From the NCBI GenBank assembly GCA_003520455.1, contig DOUV01000712.1, positions 1 to 5,426 of the forward strand: a stretch of DNA of 5,426 nt. The letters run 5' to 3'. The notes beneath the pieces were generated by a model. The model saw only the letters and a program-made list of their open reading frames with translations, had not been told where the DNA came from and searched no databases. Origin of the DNA: Chloroflexota bacterium. GTDB lineage: Bacteria > Chloroflexota > Anaerolineae > Ardenticatenales > Ardenticatenaceae. This document shows, in pieces, positions 1-4,443 of this stretch (position 1 is the first letter of the stretch; each line of letters starts with the position of its first letter). The translations under genes and the position numbers were made by a program.

Positions 1-1106
1 ACAGCCTCGGCCACGGCCGGGCCCCCGCTCACGATCCGATGACTCACCGGGTAGGCCAGCCAGCGCTGCACATCGTCGGCCGTAATGCTGACCTGGCTAT
101 CCGCGCGGTTGAGCACGATCTGGATGCACTCGCGCGGATAGCCGAGTGTCTCGCTGAGGTCCAGGAAATGACGGGCATTCTTGAGCGGGCCAACTTCAGG
201 GGCCACAATCAAGAGGATTTGATCGGTCCGGTCGAGGATCGAGAGCACCCGCTCGTCATAGACGGCCGGGCAGTCAACGACAATATAGTCAAACAGACGA
301 GGGAGCACCTCGAGGATACGTCCGAAGTGTTCGCTCGTCACCAGTTCGGCGTGCTCGGGGCGCACCGGGCCGAGCAACACGCGCAGGCCCAAGGGGTCAT
401 AGCGCTCCATGATTCCCTTGACGAATTCGCCATCCAACTCAGCGTCGGGCTCGCGCTCCAGAACCTCGACAATATCGAGGATGGTGTGGATGGGCGTCAG
501 ATCAAGGAACAAACCGACATCGCCGAGACTCAAATCGGCGTCCACCAGAGCGACGTCGCGCCCCGTCTCCTGGCGAAGCGACACCGCCAGATTGACGGCG
601 ATCGTCGTCTTCCCGATCCCCCCCTTGGCGCCGAAGACCGCGACGATATGGCCGAGCGAGCCGCTCCGCCGCCAGACCAAAGGCCCGGTCGGCACGGTCA
701 TCTGGCGCGAGCGCTCAACGCGCTCCTCGATGATACGAGCGTAGACATCGCGGATGGTGGTCCGCAACTGGCGGCTATCGAGGGGGCGCGCCACAAAGCC
801 TCGTGCCCCGGCCAGCATCGCTCGACGCATCACTTCGGGCTCTGCGTGCGCACTGATGACGATCACCCCGACGTGACGCGCTCGCCGGGTGATTTGCCAC
901 ACCGCCTTCGGGATCTCCTCCCCCTGCATCGTGTCCGAGATCACGACGATATCCGCCTGCTCGGCTTCCAGCAGTGGAAACAGGTCGGCGCTCTGGGTGG
1001 CCTGGCCGATGACCGCAATATCAGGGTCGAAGCTGAGCATCGTGGCGGTGAGTTGGCGGGACTCAGGCAGCGAGTCGAGCAGAAGGACACCGATCGGCGC
1101 AGTCAT
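1..1106 (-). CDS. cpaE: CpaE/TadZ-like protein: degenerate receiver + MinD/ParA ATPase (3' end outside window)
   Basis: I translated this frame by hand; it is open from an ATG at 1106 to the window edge (368 residues, C-terminus missing). Residues 1-125 have a CheY-like layout, but Ser57 (then Asp58) sits where the phosphoacceptor Asp is expected, and Arg107 (GFVARPL) replaces the conserved Lys; Asp11 and Ser85 remain. Residues 150-368 are a MinD/ParA-type ATPase: deviant Walker A AKGGIGKTT with both lysines (K161, K166), switch segment LVDADLSLGDV (187-197), and Walker B YIVVDCP (274-280). The LFLDLTPIHTILDIVE stretch is typical of CpaE. CpaE/TadZ proteins act at the inner membrane face to localise Tad pilus assembly. 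The start is preceded by GAGG 7 nt upstream and overlaps the kinase stop by 4 bp (ATGA), implying coupling. Unlike many TadZ proteins, the ATPase site looks intact. A general receiver-ParA regulator is the alternative. Confidence 0.9.
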   Translation of the reverse strand, partial: MTAPIGVLLLDSLPESRQLTATMLSFDPDIAVIGQATQSADLFPLLEAEQADIVVISDTMQGEEIPKAVWQITRRARHVGVIVISAHAEPEVMRRAMLAGARGFVARPLDSRQLRTTIRDVYARIIEERVERSRQMTVPTGPLVWRRSGSLGHIVAVFGAKGGIGKTTIAVNLAVSLRQETGRDVALVDADLSLGDVGLFLDLTPIHTILDIVEVLEREPDAELDGEFVKGIMERYDPLGLRVLLGPVRPEHAELVTSEHFGRILEVLPRLFDYIVVDCPAVYDERVLSILDRTDQILLIVAPEVGPLKNARHFLDLSETLGYPRECIQIVLNRADSQVSITADDVQRWLAYPVSHRIVSGGPAVAEA

Positions 1107-2659
1107 GCTTGGGCCTCGTACCAGGGAACCACTAACTCGATGCGAGTCCCCTGGGTCAACGCACTTTCGATCCGGAGCGAACCACCAATCAACTCCGCCC
1201 GCTCCCGCATATTCAGCAGACCAAAACTGTAGCGCTGATCATACGTCTCCTCGACCCGGGGCAGATCGAAACCAGCGCCGTCGTCCTCCACCGTCGAGTG
1301 CAGCAGTCCTGCCTCGAGGTCACAGCGGAGCGACACCCATACGTTCTGGGCCCGCGCGTGTTTGCGGGCGTTGTTGATCGCCTCCTGGAAGATTGCGAAG
1401 ATGACACGTGCAACCTGGGGTTGGAGTTCCAGATGCCGATCAAGCGTCTCCGCCATCAAATGATAGTGCGTCTTGGGATCGCTCTCGCGGATTTGCTCGA
1501 GGTACTGCTCAAGTGCCGCCAGCAGCCCCTTAGTCTCCAACACCAGCGGCCGCAGCCCAAAGCTGAGCGCCCGAGCATCACGAACCGCCTGGCGGGCCGT
1601 CTGGCGGAGGTAGTCGAGTTGCTCGATGAGCGCGTCGTTGTCGAGCCGCCCCTGATCCAGGAGGGAGCGCGTGTGATCGACGATGACGACACTGGCCGCC
1701 AGAACCTGGATCAGGCCATCGTGGAGATCGCGGGCCAACTCGCGGCGAACATCCTCCTGAGCTTTGATGATACGGTCGCGCTCCTGGCGGAGACTCTCAT
1801 ACAGTTGCGCGTTTTGGAGCGCGATGGCGATCTGCGAGGCGAAGATGTGGAGCAATTGAGCGTCCCGCTCCGTGTAGTTCGCGCGGCCGCGGCGGCGCGT
1901 CACGTTGAGCACGCCGATTGTACGCCGCTGGACGGTCAGCGGGATGCTCATCGCGCTGCCGATGGCGCCACCGCGCGCCAGCAGCTCGTAGGGCGTACCC
2001 TCCAACCCTCCCAGCAAGAGCAGAGGACGTTCCTCACGCACCACCTGCCCACCGATACTGTTTTCGAGCGCGACCTCGGTATCCAGCACGGCACGGGGGG
2101 GGAGACCGCGCTGGGCGACCATGACGAGGCGTTCCCGCTTCTCGTCTAGAAGCATCAAGGAAACGGTGTCGGGGAGAAACGCTCGCGCAACCTGGAGGAT
2201 AATTTGATCGTGGAGTTCCTCCAGCTCGAGGGTACTCGTGAGCGTTCGACCGAGCTCGAGAAGGTAGATAATCTCGGAGAGTCGCTCCTTCTCGGCCACG
2301 AGATCGCGCCGCTGGAGCCACCGGCGCACCGCGAGAACGATCTCTTCCTCGACCAACGGCTTGGGAAGATAGTCGAACGCGCCGTAGCGCATCACCTCCG
2401 TTGCCTGAGCGATGGTCCCGTTCTCGGCCAGCACGATGATATCGGTGTCGGGGAAACGGCTGCGAACCTCAGCCACCCCCGTCAACCCAACCGCACCCAG
2501 ATCGAGGATCGCGAGGGCGCTCGGGCCTTCCACCAGGAGTTCCAGAAGCTCCTTGACCGAAGAGACCTCTTGTGCTGCCAGATCAAGACCGCTCAGCGCC
2601 TCAGAACAGAGGGCGCACACGTCAGCATTCGGTTCGAGCAGATAAATCCAATCACCCAT
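1103..2659 (-). CDS. Cytosolic receiver-GAF-HisKA_3 histidine kinase (NarL/DesK-type transmitter)
   Basis: 518 residues with no membrane segment or signal peptide. Residues 1-118 are a receiver domain with phosphoacceptor Asp53 and Lys100 (YLPKPL), but the usual acidic pair is Glu9-Pro10 and the switch Thr/Ser is Ala78. A helical linker (about 118-150) leads to a GAF domain (about 140-285; IGSAMSIPLTVQRRTIGVLNV is characteristic). The HisKA_3 dimerisation/phosphoacceptor helix has His313 in LARDLHDGLIQ. The HATPase domain (about 410-515) shows an N box (QEAINNARKHA, 425-435), a G1 box (DDGAGFD, 459-465) and a G2 region (FGLLNMRERAELIGGSL, 479-495). The expected activity is ATP-dependent autophosphorylation of His313 in response to a small ligand or partner sensed by GAF. 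It starts 3 nt after pilN. No partner regulator with a DNA-binding domain is present; the next gene's receiver lacks a normal phosphoacceptor. Domain assignment is firm; signal and target are unknown. Confidence 0.94.
   Translation of the reverse strand: MGDWIYLLEPNADVCALCSEALSGLDLAAQEVSSVKELLELLVEGPSALAILDLGAVGLTGVAEVRSRFPDTDIIVLAENGTIAQATEVMRYGAFDYLPKPLVEEEIVLAVRRWLQRRDLVAEKERLSEIIYLLELGRTLTSTLELEELHDQIILQVARAFLPDTVSLMLLDEKRERLVMVAQRGLPPRAVLDTEVALENSIGGQVVREERPLLLLGGLEGTPYELLARGGAIGSAMSIPLTVQRRTIGVLNVTRRRGRANYTERDAQLLHIFASQIAIALQNAQLYESLRQERDRIIKAQEDVRRELARDLHDGLIQVLAASVVIVDHTRSLLDQGRLDNDALIEQLDYLRQTARQAVRDARALSFGLRPLVLETKGLLAALEQYLEQIRESDPKTHYHLMAETLDRHLELQPQVARVIFAIFQEAINNARKHARAQNVWVSLRCDLEAGLLHSTVEDDGAGFDLPRVEETYDQRYSFGLLNMRERAELIGGSLRIESALTQGTRIELVVPWYEAQA
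1114..1117 (-). promoter_or_regulatory. Ribosome binding site of the CpaE-like gene
   Basis: GAGG lies 7 nt before the ATG at 1106, inside the last codons of the kinase gene. Its spacing supports that ATG as the start, and its position supports translational coupling across the ATGA overlap. Confidence 0.6.
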
Positions 2660-2662
2660 GCG

Positions 2663-3250
2663 TTACCGCTCCACCTCAAGGGTGTAGACGACAGCGGTCG
2701 GGGCCGCGGACGCATCGCTGCGACGGTCGATGCTCACGATCGTGACCTTTCTGACATCGGGCACGCGTTCGAGGGCTTGAGCGAACTCCAAAACCAGGGG
2801 CGTGCTCCCACCCGTTCCCACCACGCGGACGGTCGAGCCCGCGCCGGGGATGACACTCGTGATGATCACGCGTGGTGGCAGGGCTTCCGTCATCGGCTGA
2901 AGCAGTAATGAAATCGGCCCGCCTTGCTCCTCCAGTTGGCGCACCTGCTGCTCGAGTGTATCCGCCTGGATGAGCATCGTCTGGATTTGCTGGCGCAGTT
3001 GGGATTCCCGCACCAGTGCCTGGTCAGTCGCGCGCACCTGCTCCCGCGAGAGCATCACGGCGGCCTGGGTGCGCGCCAACTGCCGATCATTCCGAATCTT
3101 GATCACCCCCAGCGGCACAAGCGTCAACAAGGCGAAGAGCAGCATCGCCAGGCCAAGAAGTTCTGGAAATCTACGCCCGAGGGGAGGTGCGATTGAGACG
3201 CGCCGCCGGTCACGAGGCAGAAGGTTGATATCGAGAAAGTCGGCTTGCAT
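2663..3250 (-). CDS. pilN: PilN-like type IV pilus inner-membrane assembly protein
   Basis: 195 residues from the ATG at 3250. The N-terminus carries DINLLPRDRR (7-16), the INLLP signature that in characterised PilN proteins docks into a groove of PilM. A single hydrophobic segment (about 29-51, LLGLAMLLFALLTLVPLGVI) follows a basic stretch, as in a bitopic protein with cytoplasmic N-terminus. A Gln/Glu/Arg-rich coiled coil (about 52-109) leads to a small C-terminal domain (about 110-195: PISLLLQPMTEALPPRVIITSV, then VLEFAQALERVPDVRKVTIVS), the PilN ferredoxin-like fold. Length matches the family (about 180-210). The frame stays open for 51 codons upstream to an ATG at 3403, but that extension is unlike PilN and has no well-placed ribosome site, so I start at 3250, where INLLP falls near the N-terminus as usual. 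The ribosome site there is weak (GGTG, 4 nt away). No pilO follows, which is unusual. Confidence 0.87.
   Translation of the reverse strand: MQADFLDINLLPRDRRRVSIAPPLGRRFPELLGLAMLLFALLTLVPLGVIKIRNDRQLARTQAAVMLSREQVRATDQALVRESQLRQQIQTMLIQADTLEQQVRQLEEQGGPISLLLQPMTEALPPRVIITSVIPGAGSTVRVVGTGGSTPLVLEFAQALERVPDVRKVTIVSIDRRSDASAAPTAVVYTLEVER
2669..2677 (-). promoter_or_regulatory. Ribosome binding site of the histidine kinase gene
   Basis: GAGGTGGAG overlaps the last codons of pilN; its GGAG ends 9 nt before the kinase ATG at 2659. The pilN stop TAA lies only 3 nt before that ATG, so ribosomes finishing pilN can re-initiate here. Confidence 0.55.
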
Positions 3251-3363
3251 CAAGCACCGCAATCGATAGAGGATACCCGGCAACGTTATTGATGAACGGG
3301 TTGGCGCACCAACGAAAATGGGAGATGGGAAGGACACCAGGAAGGCTCGGGCTCTGGTACTAT

Positions 3364-3399
3364 CCATGGTCCGTTGAGACTTGGTCGGCGGACCACTGG
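3364..3399 (-). other. Predicted RNA hairpin in the pilN leader
   Basis: CCA-G-TGGTCCG (3399-3389) can pair with CGGACCATGG (3373-3364), giving a 10-bp helix with one bulged G and a 15-nt loop. The 5' arm can instead form a short local hairpin, TGGTC (3395-3391) with GACCA (3386-3382), so the two structures exclude each other. There is no U-run downstream, so this is not an intrinsic terminator. Function is unknown. Confidence 0.45.
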
Positions 3400-3501
3400 C
3401 CATTCCGGCCGCCGCTCTGCTCCAGCCTTCCCCCCGGCTCTTCAGTGCCGCCGTGCTCCAGGCTCAAATGCCCGCCGTTCCAAACAGAAGGTACCGGTTC
3501 T

Positions 3502-3530
3502 AGTATTACGGATCAGCGGCTTGCTGTCAA
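3502..3530 (-). promoter_or_regulatory. Predicted sigma70-type promoter driving pilN, kinase and cpaE-like genes
   Basis: On the minus strand, a consensus -35 TTGACA (3530-3525) is followed after exactly 17 bp by AATACT (3507-3502), which matches TATAAT at four positions including the key A2 and T6. No extended -10 TG is present. Transcription would begin near 3495, 29 nt inside the gap after the pilM stop, leaving a leader of about 245 nt. An inverted repeat TTGCT (3539-3535) / AGCAA (3525-3521) straddles the -35 box and could be an operator, though 5-bp arms may occur by chance. Confidence 0.6.
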
Positions 3531-3558
3531 CGAGAGCAACAATTCCAGGCGTATCACT

Positions 3559-4443
3559 TCAGAGTTGCTTCAACGCCAACCCCATGTTTGCCAGATAGTG
3601 GGTCACAGGAAGATCGGGCGGCGTCTCGAACGGCGCCGGGGCCAGGACGGCCGGATGCCCGAGTGCCACCTGAACAACCTCCCGCAACAGCACCTGGTCT
3701 GAGAGAGCACCGGTCAGATGAATCGGCACCGCCGGGTGAAGATAGCTACCACTCGGCTCGCGATTGTAATCGGCGATGGCCAATCCCAGCGCCTCGGCCG
3801 CGCGGGTCACCTTGTCGTCGGGCCGCGCAAGCAAGGGCGCGTGCAGCGGCCAGACCCGCACCAGCCGGGGGAGGGCCTCGTCCACGACCACCACACTCAG
3901 CACGGCCCGCTCGAGATCGACGACGATGGTGTGGCGGTGACCCACCGCACGAATCAGGGCAAGTTGCTTGAGATCGATCGCGGCGGGCGCGACGGCGGCC
4001 AGATCGAGCACGGCCAGATAGGCGTCGAGCACCGAGCGCGGCATGGCCAGGACGTAGACGACGCGCTGCGAGGGCGGGCCGACCAGTTGCCAGGCAAGGT
4101 AGACCTCGTCGAGATCCAGGTTTTGCGCCGCCGCTGCCCGTACCTCCTCATCACCCGGTACGCCGGCGCCCGCCACCGAGAGCATCCGGGTCGTCACCGC
4201 CACGCCGGGCACGCCCACGATCACGCCCTCGCGCGGCGGCTGGTGAACGTCCCACAGCCGCTGCACCGCTCCCGCCACCGCCTCAATGTCCCGCACCCGG
4301 CCATCGGCAATTGCGCCCCGCGGGATCGGGGCACTGCCCCACCGCACCACGTGCTCCTCACGCACCGCGAGCAGGCGGGCCGTCTCCTCCTCGAGCAGGA
4401 GCGTCACCCGCTCTGGCTTGAGAAGATCACTGAGGCGCGACAT
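3559..4443 (-). CDS. pilM: PilM-like actin-fold type IV pilus assembly protein, with eroded nucleotide-binding motifs
   Basis: 294 residues, shorter than typical PilM (about 350). PilM is a cytoplasmic actin/FtsA-fold protein that binds the PilN N-terminus and links the pilus motor to the membrane platform. The order of elements fits: an N-terminal strand pair (13-27), PilM-like VIVGVPGVAVTTRML (74-88), the NLDLDEVYLAWQLVG segment (108-122), a central strand TIVVDLERAVLSVVVVD (172-188), IHLTGALSDQVLLREVV (241-257) and a C-terminal YLANMGLALK typical of the family. Several usual binding residues are missing: phosphate-1 reads VTLLLEEETARLLAV with no Asp-x-Gly, phosphate-2 keeps Asp176 but has Glu178 in place of Gly, and the adenosine motif has one Gly (245) instead of the usual pair. 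The start at 4443 shares a base with the preceding stop (TGATG), with GAAGG 10 nt upstream; pilN downstream confirms identity. Another actin-fold paralogue such as GspL is less likely. Confidence 0.86.
   Translation of the reverse strand: MSRLSDLLKPERVTLLLEEETARLLAVREEHVVRWGSAPIPRGAIADGRVRDIEAVAGAVQRLWDVHQPPREGVIVGVPGVAVTTRMLSVAGAGVPGDEEVRAAAAQNLDLDEVYLAWQLVGPPSQRVVYVLAMPRSVLDAYLAVLDLAAVAPAAIDLKQLALIRAVGHRHTIVVDLERAVLSVVVVDEALPRLVRVWPLHAPLLARPDDKVTRAAEALGLAIADYNREPSGSYLHPAVPIHLTGALSDQVLLREVVQVALGHPAVLAPAPFETPPDLPVTHYLANMGLALKQL

Larger units (their letters stand above)
3251..3558 (-). other. Intergenic region between pilM and pilN: promoter plus structured leader
   Basis: These 308 bases sit in an otherwise tightly packed operon. 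On the minus strand they hold a sigma70-like promoter near the pilM end, then about 245 nt to the pilN ATG rich in inverted repeats: a hairpin at 3399-3364 and an 8-nt complementary pair, GGAAGGCT (3431-3424) with AGCCTTCC (3347-3340), enclosing it. A pyrimidine-rich stretch lies at about 3344-3312. I saw no T-tract terminator after pilM and no match to the riboswitch classes I can recall (TPP, SAM, cobalamin, c-di-GMP-I). A plus-strand open frame across the region has no recognisable domain and runs antisense into pilM, so I do not call it a gene. Confidence 0.6.

Noticed and set aside
39..1232. Long plus-strand open frame (397 codons) opposite the CpaE-like gene
   Set aside because: It is antisense to a clear MinD/receiver protein with intact Walker motifs, and its own product has no recognisable domain. 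Long antisense frames are common in GC-rich DNA.
1298..2149. Plus-strand open frame (283 codons) opposite the kinase
   Set aside because: It lies fully antisense to the GAF and HisKA_3 region, with no domain or credible start context.
3251..3558. Known riboswitch or intrinsic terminator in the pilM-pilN gap
   Set aside because: I compared it from memory with TPP, SAM, cobalamin and c-di-GMP-I signatures and saw none. No hairpin is followed by a T-run.
3289..3702. Plus-strand open frame (137 codons) across the pilM-pilN gap
   Set aside because: It is the only sizeable frame in the gap, but its product looks random (Trp, Pro, Cys clusters, no domain), it runs antisense into the end of pilM, and no ribosome site precedes its start.
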